Of a stretch of DNA of 64,000 bases, positions 33,956-43,966 are shown in pieces. The notes below the pieces were generated by a model that saw only the letters and a list, made by a program, of their open reading frames with translations, did not search any database and was not told the origin of the DNA. Numbering within the stretch: the stretch's first letter is position 1; the number at the start of each line of letters is the position of its first letter. The position numbers and the translations under genes were made by a program. The DNA is taken from assembly GCF_014836945.1 (NCBI RefSeq), contig NZ_JACSPX010000001.1, positions 452,952-516,951 on the forward strand, given 5' to 3'. Origin of the DNA: Microbacterium commune (GTDB lineage: Bacteria > Actinomycetota > Actinomycetes > Actinomycetales > Microbacteriaceae).

Positions 33956-34615
33956 TCAGCCCGCCTGCTCGGCGGCGCGCACCTCGGATTCGAGCAGGCG
34001 GAGGCGCTCGCGCAGCGCGCGCTCGGCGTCCCATCCCTGCTCTCGCGCTGCGGCGACGAGGGCGAGCAGGGCGTCACCCAGCTCGGCTTCGGATGCCGGC
34101 TGCCCGACCTGCGCGGACGCTCCTTCGGCTGGCTCTACGACCGACGAGGCCCGTCCGAGCAGCTTGTGCGCTCGGGCCAGCGCGGGCATGCCCGCCGGCA
34201 CGCCGTCGAGCACGCTGCGCCGCTCGCGCTTCTCGGCCGCCTTGGCCGCGTTCCAGTGCACGAGCACCTCGTCGGGCGTGGTCGCGACGGCATCGCCGAA
34301 GACGTGCGGATGCCGTCGCACCATCTTCTCGGTCAGCCCGCGCGCCACGTCGTCGATGTCGAACGGGTCGGACGGGCTCTGCGCGGTGATCGCCGCGTGG
34401 AACAGCACCTGCCAGAGCAGGTCGCCGAGCTCTTCGCGCATCTCGATGCGATCGTCGCGCTCCACGGCGTCGATCAGCTCGTGCGCCTCCTCGATGAGAT
34501 AGGGCACGAGGTCGCGGTGGGTGATCCGCTGCGACCAGACGCATCGCTCGCGCACCTGCCGCATCGTCTCGGCGGCGGCACGCAGCGCATCGGGCTCGCT
34601 CAGCGGATCTGTCAT
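33956..34615 (-). CDS. mazG: Nucleoside triphosphate pyrophosphohydrolase MazG
   Basis: MazG hydrolyses (d)NTPs to the monophosphate and pyrophosphate, cleaning the nucleotide pool. The 219 residues contain one clear MazG domain (about 20-115): CVWSQRITHRDLVPYLIEEAHELIDAVE followed by REELGDLLWQVLFHA, giving the EExxE and ExxD metal-binding pattern. A second, degenerate half (ASEAELGDALLALVAAAREQG) near 175 resembles the repeat seen in longer MazG proteins. It follows nhaA by four bases and should share its transcript. Confidence 0.92.
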   Translation of the reverse strand: MTDPLSEPDALRAAAETMRQVRERCVWSQRITHRDLVPYLIEEAHELIDAVERDDRIEMREELGDLLWQVLFHAAITAQSPSDPFDIDDVARGLTEKMVRRHPHVFGDAVATTPDEVLVHWNAAKAAEKRERRSVLDGVPAGMPALARAHKLLGRASSVVEPAEGASAQVGQPASEAELGDALLALVAAAREQGWDAERALRERLRLLESEVRAAEQAG

Positions 34616-34619
34616 CGGC

Positions 34620-35795
34620 TCACTCCACCGCCGCCGCGAGCCGGCGGTACGAGCGCGCCCGCGCGGTGACGACGATGGCGGAGAGCACCAGGGCGATCAG
34701 CGAGCCGCCGAGCACACCGAGGATCGCCTGGTCGCGGATCCCGTTGTCGTCGGCGAAGGCGAGGTTCGCGAGCAGCAGCGACACCGTGAACCCGATGCCG
34801 CCGAGGGTGCCGGCGGCGAGGATGTCGGGCAGGCGCAGCGCCGGCTCGGTTCCCTTCGGGCGCAGCTGCATGCTCAGCCACCCGAAGATCCCGATGCCGA
34901 TGATCTTCCCGACCGGCAGCGCGATGAGGATGCCCCAGAACGCCGGCGACAGCTCGGCGGGCGACACCGGCGGGATGACGACGAACGCGGCGACGAACGC
35001 GAAGATCGGCAGGATCACGCCGTTCACCGTCGGCTCGAGCGCGTGACGGGTCTTCTCGGAGGGCACGGGCGACATCGCCAGGCCCAGCATCACTCCGGCG
35101 ATCGTCGCGTGGATCCCGGAGAGCGCCATGAAGCCCCAGGCGAGCACGCCGACGACCCCCATCAGCACGGCGACCCCCGATGAGCCGTTCTTGGCGACCA
35201 CCCGGCTGAGCACGGCGAACACCACGACAGACGCGACCGCGAGGGTGAACATCGCCCAGTTCACGTCGTGCGCGAACAGCACGGCGATGAAGATGATGCC
35301 GATGATGTCGTCGAGGATGGCGAGGGCGAGCAGGAAGACACGCACCGCCGAGGGCAGCCCCTTGCCGAACATGGCGAGCACGCCGAGGGCGAACGCGATG
35401 TCGGTGGCGGTCGGGATGGGCCAGCCGACGGCTGTGCCCTCGCCGGTCGCGGGTCCGGCGATCAGCAGGTAGACGGCGATCGGCACGATCACGCCGCCGG
35501 TCGCGGCGATCGCCGGCTGCACCGCCTTGCGCGGCGAGTCCAGCTCGCCGTGGGTGAGCTCGTGCCGCAGCTCGATCGCGACGACGAGGAAGAAGATCGC
35601 GAGCAGCCCGTCTGCCACCCACTCCTCGATCGAGAGATCGAGTCCCGTGCCGGGGATGGCGATATGCGCATGCAGCACGTCGGCGATCCCGTCGTGCGTC
35701 GCGAGGTTCGCCAGCAGCAGGCCGAGCGCCGCGGCGGCGAGAAGAAGCGCTGCCGGGAACTGCTGGCCACGAAGGGGATTGTCCGAGATTCGCAT
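34620..35795 (-). CDS. nhaA: Na+/H+ antiporter NhaA
   Basis: A 391-residue sodium/proton antiporter for pH and sodium homeostasis. The N-terminal NPLRGQQFPAALLLAAAALGLLLAN, then IEEWVADGLLAIFFLVVAIELRHEL, TATDIAFALGVLAMFG with the discontinuous helix IV, and ALAILDDIIGIIFIAVLF with the paired Asp residues of the transport site are all present. LGGIGFTVSLLLANLAF forms helix XI. The ATG at 35795 has GGAGGGG touching it, too close for a ribosome site, while CAGAGT stands seven bases upstream, so it may be leaderless. mazG follows by four bases. The frame extends far upstream but is antisense to ppc there. Confidence 0.95.
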   Translation of the reverse strand: MRISDNPLRGQQFPAALLLAAAALGLLLANLATHDGIADVLHAHIAIPGTGLDLSIEEWVADGLLAIFFLVVAIELRHELTHGELDSPRKAVQPAIAATGGVIVPIAVYLLIAGPATGEGTAVGWPIPTATDIAFALGVLAMFGKGLPSAVRVFLLALAILDDIIGIIFIAVLFAHDVNWAMFTLAVASVVVFAVLSRVVAKNGSSGVAVLMGVVGVLAWGFMALSGIHATIAGVMLGLAMSPVPSEKTRHALEPTVNGVILPIFAFVAAFVVIPPVSPAELSPAFWGILIALPVGKIIGIGIFGWLSMQLRPKGTEPALRLPDILAAGTLGGIGFTVSLLLANLAFADDNGIRDQAILGVLGGSLIALVLSAIVVTARARSYRRLAAAVE

Positions 35796-35852
35796 CCCCT
35801 CCACTCTGTCACAGGGGACGGAGGCCCCGTTCGAGCGGTTTACCCTCGAAGC

Positions 35853-38516
35853 ATGTCGCTCGAGCCCACGAACACCGAAGCCATCCGCGTCATCACCCGA
35901 TTCGAGGCCTCCCACGGCATTCCCGACGCGATGCGCGCGGATGTCCGGATGCTCGGCGGTCTGCTCGGGCAGGTGCTGCGCGAGTCGGGCAGCGCCGGTC
36001 TCTTCGAGGATGTGGAGCGGCTGCGACTGGCGACCATCCAGGCATCCGATGTCGACGACGACGGGGCCGCGTTCACGCGGGCCGCCGAGATCGCGGACTC
36101 GTTCACGATCGAGCGCGCCGACGAGGTCGCCCGGGCCTTCACCTGCTACTTCCACCTCGTCAACCTCGCCGAGGAGCACCAGCGCGTGCGCATCCTGCGC
36201 GAGCGCTCCGGTCAGCCCCGCGAGGGCGCGACCGACACCGTCGCGACCGCCTTCGCCCAGCTGACGAAGGAGGTCGGGGAGGATGCCGCTCGCGAACGCC
36301 TCGCCGAGCTGCGCTTCCACCCGGTGTTCACCGCCCACCCCACCGAGGCACGCCGCCGTGCGGTGTCGGGCAGCATCCGCCGCCTCTCCGAGCTGCTCAC
36401 CGAGCACGATGCCGCGAGCGAGGGCGGCGCCGACGAGCGGCGCGCGCGCCGCAGGATGCTCGAGGAGATCGACACGCTGTGGCGCACCGCTCCGCTGCGT
36501 GCGCAGAAGCCCACCCCGACCGACGAGGTCCGCACCGTGATGGGGGTGTTCGACGAGACGCTCTTCAGCACCGTGCCGCACGTGTACCGCCGCATCGACG
36601 ACGCGCTGCGCGGCGACGAGTCCGGCGCGAGCGCGCCCGTCGTCCCCGCGTTCGTGCGCGTCGGCTCGTGGGTCGGCGGTGACCGCGACGGCAACCCGTT
36701 CGTCACCGCCGCCGTCACGAGGGAGGCCGCGCAGATCGCGTCCGAGCACGTGCTGCGCGGGCTCGAGCGGGCACTCGACCGCATCGGCCGCTCGCTTACC
36801 CTCGACGCCGCCGACACCCCGCCGAGCGACGAGGTCAGCGCGATCTGGCAGCGCTTCGCCGACGGGCATCCGGAGCTCGCGGACGAGATCGCGACCCGCT
36901 CGCCGTCCGAGCCGCACCGGCGCGTGATGCTCGCACTCGTGCACCGCGTGCACGCGACCCGCACCGAGCAGGACGGCGCCTACAGCGCCCCCGAGGAGCT
37001 GCTCGCCGACCTGCGGGCGGTGCAGTCGTCACTGGCGGATGCCGGGGCGCGCCGCCACGCGTTCGGCGGCATGCAGCACGTGATCTGGCAGGTGGAGACG
37101 TACGGGTTCCACCTCACCGAGCTCGAGGTGCGGCAGCACTCGAAGGTGCACCGGCAGGCTCTCGAGGAGCTGGACGCCGGCGGCGAGCTCAGCGCGCAGA
37201 CCGAGGAGGTGCTCGATGTGTTCCGCGCGGTCGCCGACATCCAGCGGCGCTACGGACTGCGGGCCGCCGGACGCTACGTCGTCTCGTTCACGCAGTCCGC
37301 GCAGGACCTCGCAAACGTGCACCGCCTCGCGGCGTACGCCCTGGGCGACGACGCGCCGGTGCTGGACGTCGTCCCGCTGTTCGAGACCTTCGCCGATCTG
37401 CAGGCCGCCCCCGCCATCCTCGCCGAGGTGGTGCGGTTCCCCGAGTTCCGCGCCCGCCTCGACGCCACCGGGGACCGGCTCGAGGTCATGCTCGGCTACT
37501 CCGACTCGTCGAAGGACGTCGGCCCGGTGGCCGCGAACCTCGCCCTCTACGAGGCGCAGCGGCAGATCGCCCTGTGGGCGAAGGAGTCGGGCATCCGGCT
37601 CACCCTGTTCCACGGTCGCGGCGGGGCGCTCGGCCGCGGCGGGGGACCTGCCAACTCCGCGATCCTCGCGCAGCCGCCGCACTCCGTCGACGGCCGCTTC
37701 AAGCTCACCGAGCAGGGTGAGGTCATCTTCGCCCGCTACGGCGAGCCGGCGATCGCGATGCGCCACATCGATCAGGTGGCCGCGGCGACGCTGCTCGCGT
37801 CCTCCCCCTCCGTCGAGCAGCGCACCAGCGGCGCCGCCGAGCGGTTCGCCGACGTCGCCCAGACGATGGACACCGCGTCGCGCGAGCGGTTCTTCTCGCT
37901 CGTCGCCGCCGACGGGTTCGCGCCGTGGTTCGCGACCGTCACGCCGATGGAGGAGATCGGGCTGCTCGCCCTCGGCTCGCGTCCGGCACGTCGCGGCCTG
38001 TCGGTCGAGTCGCTCGAGGACCTCAGGGCGATCCCGTGGGTGTTCGCCTGGACGCAGGCGCGGATCAACCTCGCCGGCTGGTTCGGCCTGGGGACGGCGC
38101 TGGATGCCGTCGGCGACGAGGCTCGACTGAGCGAGGCGTACCGCGACTGGCCGCTGCTGCGCACCATGGTCGACAACGTCGCGATGAGCCTGGCGAAGAC
38201 CGATGAGCGCATCGCCCGCGAGTACCTCTCGCTCGGCGACCGCGACGACCTCGCGAAGATCGTGCTCGACGAGCTCGCCCTCACCCGCGACTGGGTGATC
38301 CGTCTCACCGGCGGCGAGCAGCTGCTCGGCAACAAGCCCGTGCTGCAGCGCGCGGTGCAGCTGCGCACGCCCTACGTCGACGCCCTGTCGCTGCTTCAGC
38401 TTCGGGCGCTGCGCGCCCTGCGCTCCGACATCCAGGGCGAGACCGACCCCGATCTGCAGCGTCTGCTGCTGCTTTCGGTCAGCGGAGTCGCGGCTGGTCT
38501 GCAGAACACCGGGTGA
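35853..38516 (+). CDS. ppc: Phosphoenolpyruvate carboxylase
   Basis: Anaplerotic enzyme that carboxylates phosphoenolpyruvate with bicarbonate to oxaloacetate. The 887 residues are full length. The catalytic motifs are FTAHPTEARRRAV near residue 155 (catalytic His), GSWVGGDRDGNPFV near 270, GYSDSSKDVGPVAAN near 548 and FHGRGGALGRGGGP near 588. The C-terminus ends VAAGLQNTG, the conserved tail that reaches the active site. The ATG at 35853 follows TACCCT (35841-35846) by six bases, a clean leaderless arrangement. It is divergent from nhaA by only 57 bases. Confidence 0.98.
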   Translation: MSLEPTNTEAIRVITRFEASHGIPDAMRADVRMLGGLLGQVLRESGSAGLFEDVERLRLATIQASDVDDDGAAFTRAAEIADSFTIERADEVARAFTCYFHLVNLAEEHQRVRILRERSGQPREGATDTVATAFAQLTKEVGEDAARERLAELRFHPVFTAHPTEARRRAVSGSIRRLSELLTEHDAASEGGADERRARRRMLEEIDTLWRTAPLRAQKPTPTDEVRTVMGVFDETLFSTVPHVYRRIDDALRGDESGASAPVVPAFVRVGSWVGGDRDGNPFVTAAVTREAAQIASEHVLRGLERALDRIGRSLTLDAADTPPSDEVSAIWQRFADGHPELADEIATRSPSEPHRRVMLALVHRVHATRTEQDGAYSAPEELLADLRAVQSSLADAGARRHAFGGMQHVIWQVETYGFHLTELEVRQHSKVHRQALEELDAGGELSAQTEEVLDVFRAVADIQRRYGLRAAGRYVVSFTQSAQDLANVHRLAAYALGDDAPVLDVVPLFETFADLQAAPAILAEVVRFPEFRARLDATGDRLEVMLGYSDSSKDVGPVAANLALYEAQRQIALWAKESGIRLTLFHGRGGALGRGGGPANSAILAQPPHSVDGRFKLTEQGEVIFARYGEPAIAMRHIDQVAAATLLASSPSVEQRTSGAAERFADVAQTMDTASRERFFSLVAADGFAPWFATVTPMEEIGLLALGSRPARRGLSVESLEDLRAIPWVFAWTQARINLAGWFGLGTALDAVGDEARLSEAYRDWPLLRTMVDNVAMSLAKTDERIAREYLSLGDRDDLAKIVLDELALTRDWVIRLTGGEQLLGNKPVLQRAVQLRTPYVDALSLLQLRALRALRSDIQGETDPDLQRLLLLSVSGVAAGLQNTG

Positions 38517-40013
<1,497 letters not shown>

Positions 40014-40040
40014 CCCGACGCCACGTCGCGGTCATCCGCG

Positions 40041-40105
40041 GAGAAACTACTTCCTGCACGAGAAACCACGCCAGAGCGCGTTTCTCACGCAGGAAGTGGT
40101 TTCTC
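40041..40105. repeat. Second palindromic element type
   Basis: Arms 40041-40057 and 40089-40105 pair over 17 bases with one mismatch. Inside, GAGAAAC (40060-40066) pairs with GTTTCTC (40080-40086) around a 13-base loop. The unit GAGAAACyAC occurs twice in the left half. It lies between convergent genes and shares no sequence with the 67-base palindrome family. It may act as a terminator. Confidence 0.88.
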
Positions 40106-40128
40106 GCGTTCGGGGCGGGGCGCCGAGC

Positions 40129-40725
40129 TCAGAGGCGGCGGTCGGTGGCGTGGCGGGCGAGCGAGCTCGCGTAGCGCTCGGTGAGCTGCACCATCAGGTC
40201 GGGGGTGTCGCGGTCGACGCCGAACACGTGGCCGGGAAAGTCGAGCGCGGGCATCGCGGCGGCGATCTCATCGGCCTGGTCGGGCGAGAACAGCTGCACG
40301 GGGTCGCCGACCGCGACCCAGCCGATCGGAACGACGCTGCCCTCCGGCAGCACCGCGCGGCGCTGGACGATCGCGTTCACCCGCACCTCGCAGCGCGGCC
40401 CGATGAGCGAGCCGTTGAAGACGCGGGCGCCGGATGCCAGGAACACCTCCTCACCGACGGTCGCACCCGCGATGCTCGCCAGCGTGCCCACGAGGGTGTG
40501 ATCGCCGATGTGCACGGCGTCGGCCGCCGTGGCGCGGATGAGCGCGTTCTCCATCACGATGACATGCTCGCCGAGGGTGATCGGCCCGCCCTCGGCGGTG
40601 ATCACGGCGCCGTGCAGCACCTGGCAGTTCGGTCCGATCTCGACGTCTCCCGAGATCACTGCGGTCGGCGCCACGACGGCGGAGTCGTGGATGCGGGGCC
40701 GAGCCCCGAGGTGCTCGTACATCAT
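40129..40725 (-). CDS. Gamma carbonic anhydrase-like left-handed beta-helix protein
   Basis: A 198-residue hexapeptide-repeat protein. From about residue 10 to 140 it follows the left-handed beta-helix pattern, with IHDSAVVAPTAVISGDVEIGPNCQVLHGAVITAEGGPITLGEHVIVMENALIR and VHIGDHTLVGTLASIAGA in register. Gamma carbonic anhydrases use three His residues; here VHIGDH gives candidates but the full triad is not clear, so a PaaY/YrdA-like transferase or an inactive homologue is as likely. The ATG at 40725 follows TAGTCT (40732-40737, minus) by six bases. It stands just downstream of cydB in orientation but has its own promoter. Confidence 0.8.
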   Translation of the reverse strand: MMYEHLGARPRIHDSAVVAPTAVISGDVEIGPNCQVLHGAVITAEGGPITLGEHVIVMENALIRATAADAVHIGDHTLVGTLASIAGATVGEEVFLASGARVFNGSLIGPRCEVRVNAIVQRRAVLPEGSVVPIGWVAVGDPVQLFSPDQADEIAAAMPALDFPGHVFGVDRDTPDLMVQLTERYASSLARHATDRRL

Positions 40726-40763
40726 GCGGCCAGACTAGCCCTGCGCGTCGGCGCCGCGCTGCC

Positions 40764-41801
40764 TCAGCGGGCGCGCAGCACCGCCGGCAGCACGATGTGC
40801 ACCTCGGGGATCATGCCGGGGGTCACCCGCTTGCGGAAGATCCAGTAGCTCCACGCCTGGTAGAGCAGGATCACCGGCAGCGACACGGCGGCAACGACCG
40901 TCATCACGCCGAGCGTGTACGGCCCGTTGGCGGCGTTCCAGACAGTGAGGTCGAACGCGGCATCCACCGTCGAGGGCAGCAGCAGCGGGAACATCCCGGC
41001 GAAGATGGCCGCGGCGCCGAACAGCCCGAACCCGGCGAAGCCGATGAACGCGCGACCCTCGTGGCGCGCCCGCGCCGCCCGCCAGCCGAAGGCGGCGGCG
41101 AGCACCGCGAACACGATGAGCGTCCAGGCGAACACGTTGCCGCCGTGCGCCACCTGCACCCAGATCGCCCACACGGCCGCGGGGGCGATGCACAGCGGCG
41201 CCCAGCGGGCGGCGAAGCGTCCGGCCCGCTCGCGCACCGGACCGTCGGCCTTGAGACCGAGGAAGGTCGCCGAGTGCAGCAGCGCGAAGCCGACCACGGC
41301 GAGACCGCCGAGCACGGCGGGAACCGTCAGCCAGACGAACGGTCCGCCGACGCGGTCGCCGTTCGCGTCGATGGGCAGACCCGTCGAGGTCAGTGCCAGC
41401 GCCGCCCCGATGCAGAACGCGACGATGAGAGAGCCGAGCCCGATCATCCAGGTCCACAGGGTGCGCCAGCGCTCGGTGTGCACCTTGCCGCGGTACTCGA
41501 TGCCGACGGCTCGCACGATGAGACCGACCAGGGTGATCGTCAGCGGCACGTACAGCGTGGAGAACAGTGAGGCGTACCAGGCGGGGAACGCGGCGAACAT
41601 CGCCGCCCCCGCGGTGATCAGCCACACCTCATTGCCGTCCCAGACGGGACCGATGGTGTTCAGCATCACGCGACGGTCGCGCTCGGATCGGGTGGAGAAC
41701 ACCATGTGCATGCCCACACCGAGGTCGAAGCCCTCCAGCAGCAGGTAGCCGATCCACAGCACGGCGATCGCCACGAACCAGACGACGGGAAGCGGTTCCA
41801 T
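40764..41801 (-). CDS. cydB: Cytochrome bd quinol oxidase subunit II
   Basis: Membrane subunit of the high-affinity terminal oxidase, pseudo-symmetric to CydA. The 345 residues hold about eight hydrophobic segments. The N-terminal VVWFVAIAVLWIGYLLLEGFDLGVGM, then GPVWDGNEVWLITAGAAMFAAFPAWYA, are the standard CydB signatures. The ATG at 41801 has GAGGAA upstream. It follows cydA by 23 bases and is co-transcribed with it. Confidence 0.96.
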   Translation of the reverse strand: MEPLPVVWFVAIAVLWIGYLLLEGFDLGVGMHMVFSTRSERDRRVMLNTIGPVWDGNEVWLITAGAAMFAAFPAWYASLFSTLYVPLTITLVGLIVRAVGIEYRGKVHTERWRTLWTWMIGLGSLIVAFCIGAALALTSTGLPIDANGDRVGGPFVWLTVPAVLGGLAVVGFALLHSATFLGLKADGPVRERAGRFAARWAPLCIAPAAVWAIWVQVAHGGNVFAWTLIVFAVLAAAFGWRAARARHEGRAFIGFAGFGLFGAAAIFAGMFPLLLPSTVDAAFDLTVWNAANGPYTLGVMTVVAAVSLPVILLYQAWSYWIFRKRVTPGMIPEVHIVLPAVLRAR

Positions 41802-41824
41802 TTCCTCAGTTCCTCTCGGGCCGG

Positions 41825-43417
41825 TCAGTATGCGAAGGCGAGCACGTCGTCGCGTCGGTCGGGATCGGGTCGGGTGCCGTCGCCGTCATCCGGATGCCCG
41901 GGTGCGGCGAGTTCGGGCATCGAGGCGGCCACGCCGCCGCGGACGTACTTCACCATCAGGTAGAGCTCGATCACGAGCATCACGCCGTACACGGCGCTGA
42001 GGGTGATGACCGAGAACAGCAGCTCGCCTGCCGTCACGCCGGGTGAGACGGCCGCGGCGGTGAACATGAACACACCGTCGATGCCGGTCGCGTCGGGGTT
42101 GGGCGCCACGACGAAGGGCTGGCGGCCGAGCTCGGTGAAGATCCAGCCGGCGATGTTGGCCGCGAACGGTGCGACGATGCCGAGCAGCGCGAGGCGCATG
42201 ATCCACGGCGAGCGCGGCACGGTGCCCTTGCGGGTCAGCCACAGCGCGACGACGCCGCCGAAGGCGACGACCCCGCCGAGGCCGATCATCAGCCGGAAGC
42301 CCCAGTAGGTGACCCACATCACCGGCACGTACTGCACGTCGGTGCCGGCCATGTCGCCGTAGAGCGCGTCATCGGGGATCGTCTTGCCGTACTGGTCGAC
42401 GTACTGCGGTTCGAGATCGTTGATGCCGGGCATGTCCGCACCCCACTCGCCGGTGCCCAGGAAGCCCAGCACGCCGGGGATCTCGATGAGGGTGATCACG
42501 TCGGCGCAGTCCGTCGACCCCGGGTCGCCGAGGGAGAGCACCGAGAACGAGGAGCCGGTGTGGCAGGCGGCCTCCGCCGCCGCCATCTTCATCGGCTGCT
42601 GCTCGTACATCAGCTTGCCCTGGATGTCGCCGGATGCCACGGTGCCGAGGAACCCGGCGATGGCCACGATCGCGCCGAAGCGCAGCGACCAGATCCAGAC
42701 GCCGTGGTCCTTCTTGTCGCGTCCTGGTACGGCATCCGCCTGTCCGACGATCACGCGACCGGTCGCGTCGACCGAGTCGATGCCGTCGTGGCGGCGCCGC
42801 CACAGGTGGTACCAGGAGATGCCGAGCAGGAACATGCCCGCCACCACCAGGGCCCCGAAGATCGTGTGGGTGTAGGCGGCGAGCGCGGTGTTGTTGGTGA
42901 GCACGGCCCACACGTCGGTCATCACGGGGCGACCGTCGGCGCCCATCTCGACGCCGACCGGGTGCTGCATCCACGAGTTGGCGACGATGATGAAGAACGC
43001 CGAGATCCACGATCCGATCACCGCGCACCACAGCGCCGCGAGGTGCAGGCCCTTGCGGAGTCGTCCCCAGCCGAAGATCCAGATGCCGAGGAAGGTGGAC
43101 TCCACGAAGAAGGCGAGCAGCCCCTCCATCGCCAGGGGTGCACCGAACACGTCGCCGACGAAGCGGGAGTACTCGCTCCACGCCATGCCGAACTGGAACT
43201 CCTGCACGAGGCCGGTGGCGACGCCGACGATGAAGTTGATCAGGTAGACCTTGCCCCAGAACTTCGTCATGCGCAGGAACTTCTCGTCTCCCGTGCGCAC
43301 CCAGCGGGTCTGCATGATCGCGACCATCATGCCGAGACCGAGAGTCAGCGGCACCATCAGGAAGTGATAGACGGTCGTGATGCCGAACTGCCAGCGGGCG
43401 ATGTCGAGAACGTCCAC
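41825..43417 (-). CDS. cydA: Cytochrome bd quinol oxidase subunit I
   Basis: The haem-bearing subunit of cytochrome bd, which reduces O2 with quinol at low oxygen. The 530 residues show the N-terminal LDIARWQFGITTVYHFLMVPLTLGLG with the haem b595 ligand His, the haem b558 ligands in the WMQHPVG and later helices, and GRQPFVV at the start of the quinol-oxidation region. The Q loop is of the short type. The GTG/ATG start at 43417 begins MDVLDIARW. Its -10 (TAGAAT, 43465-43470, minus) is covered by operator 1 of a three-site array, so it is probably repressed by the adjacent BlaI protein. Confidence 0.97.
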   Translation of the reverse strand: MDVLDIARWQFGITTVYHFLMVPLTLGLGMMVAIMQTRWVRTGDEKFLRMTKFWGKVYLINFIVGVATGLVQEFQFGMAWSEYSRFVGDVFGAPLAMEGLLAFFVESTFLGIWIFGWGRLRKGLHLAALWCAVIGSWISAFFIIVANSWMQHPVGVEMGADGRPVMTDVWAVLTNNTALAAYTHTIFGALVVAGMFLLGISWYHLWRRRHDGIDSVDATGRVIVGQADAVPGRDKKDHGVWIWSLRFGAIVAIAGFLGTVASGDIQGKLMYEQQPMKMAAAEAACHTGSSFSVLSLGDPGSTDCADVITLIEIPGVLGFLGTGEWGADMPGINDLEPQYVDQYGKTIPDDALYGDMAGTDVQYVPVMWVTYWGFRLMIGLGGVVAFGGVVALWLTRKGTVPRSPWIMRLALLGIVAPFAANIAGWIFTELGRQPFVVAPNPDATGIDGVFMFTAAAVSPGVTAGELLFSVITLSAVYGVMLVIELYLMVKYVRGGVAASMPELAAPGHPDDGDGTRPDPDRRDDVLAFAY

Positions 43418-43465
43418 GCGGTTTCTCCGTTCGCGAAGGGGCGGCGGTCGATCCCGCCACGACTA

Positions 43466-43524
43466 TTCTACGTCTCGTAGAACTTCTTCGACACACGATA
43501 GAACAAATTCGACAGGGAGTAGAA
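43466..43524. promoter_or_regulatory. Three-site operator array between cydA and blaI
   Basis: Three 17-base dyads with a common spacing: TTCTACGTCTCGTAGAA (43466-43482), TTCGACACACGATAGAA (43487-43503) and TTCGACAGGGAGTAGAA (43508-43524). Their starts are exactly 21 bases apart, two helical turns. The first overlaps the cydA -10 (TAGAAT, 43465-43470, minus) and the third overlaps the blaI -10 (TAGAAT, 43520-43525). BlaI/MecI repressors bind dyads with TAC/GTA halves, so BlaI is the obvious candidate. Confidence 0.8.
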
Positions 43525-43565
43525 TCGAAGAGCCGGAGATAATCCGACGGAGGAGGGATGCGCTG

Positions 43566-43922
43566 ATGGGAACGCTCGGAGAGCTCGAACGAGCCGTGAT
43601 GGATGCCATCTGGGAAGCCGACGCGGCGCTGAGCGCCTACGACGTCCAGCACCAGCTCGAGGCAGCGGGGCGGTCGCTGGCCGTGACCACTCTGCTGACC
43701 GTGCTGTCGCGCCTGGAGAAGAAGGGCTTCGTCGCCTCCGACCGCTCGGCTCGCCCGCACCGCTACACCGCCGTCGCCTCCCGCGCGGATCATGTCGCAG
43801 AGCTCATGCACTCCGTGCTCGGCGACGCCGGTGACCGCACCGCTGTGCTCGAGCGGTTCGTCGGCGGGGTCTCCCCCGAGGATGCCGCCGTGCTGCGCCA
43901 GCTGCTCGGCCGCTCGGGCTGA
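43566..43922 (+). CDS. BlaI/MecI/CopY family repressor
   Basis: A 118-residue winged-helix repressor: GTLGELERAVMDAIWEADAALSAYDVQHQLE is the N-terminal helix pair, LAVTTLLTVLSRLEKKGFVASD contains the recognition helix, and RPHRYTAVASRADHVAELM leads into the dimerisation helices. Family members are released from DNA by proteolysis through a BlaR-type M56 protease, and an M56 gene follows directly. The ATG at 43566 has CGGAGGAGG upstream. Placed between cydAB and cydDC, with matching operators at both, it most likely represses cytochrome bd synthesis. Confidence 0.92.
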   Translation: MGTLGELERAVMDAIWEADAALSAYDVQHQLEAAGRSLAVTTLLTVLSRLEKKGFVASDRSARPHRYTAVASRADHVAELMHSVLGDAGDRTAVLERFVGGVSPEDAAVLRQLLGRSG

Positions 43923-43966
43923 CCGAGGCACCGTGCGGAACGACGAGCCATGCTGATCGACGAGCC

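Noticed and set aside
34620..36953. The 777-codon minus-strand frame as one large nhaA protein
   Set aside because: The upstream half is antisense to ppc, which has all catalytic motifs; NhaA homology starts at MRISDNPLRG (35795).
40129..40725. A second true carbonic anhydrase
   Set aside because: The beta-helix is clear, but the three zinc-binding histidines of gamma carbonic anhydrases could not all be placed, so only a carbonic anhydrase-like name was kept.
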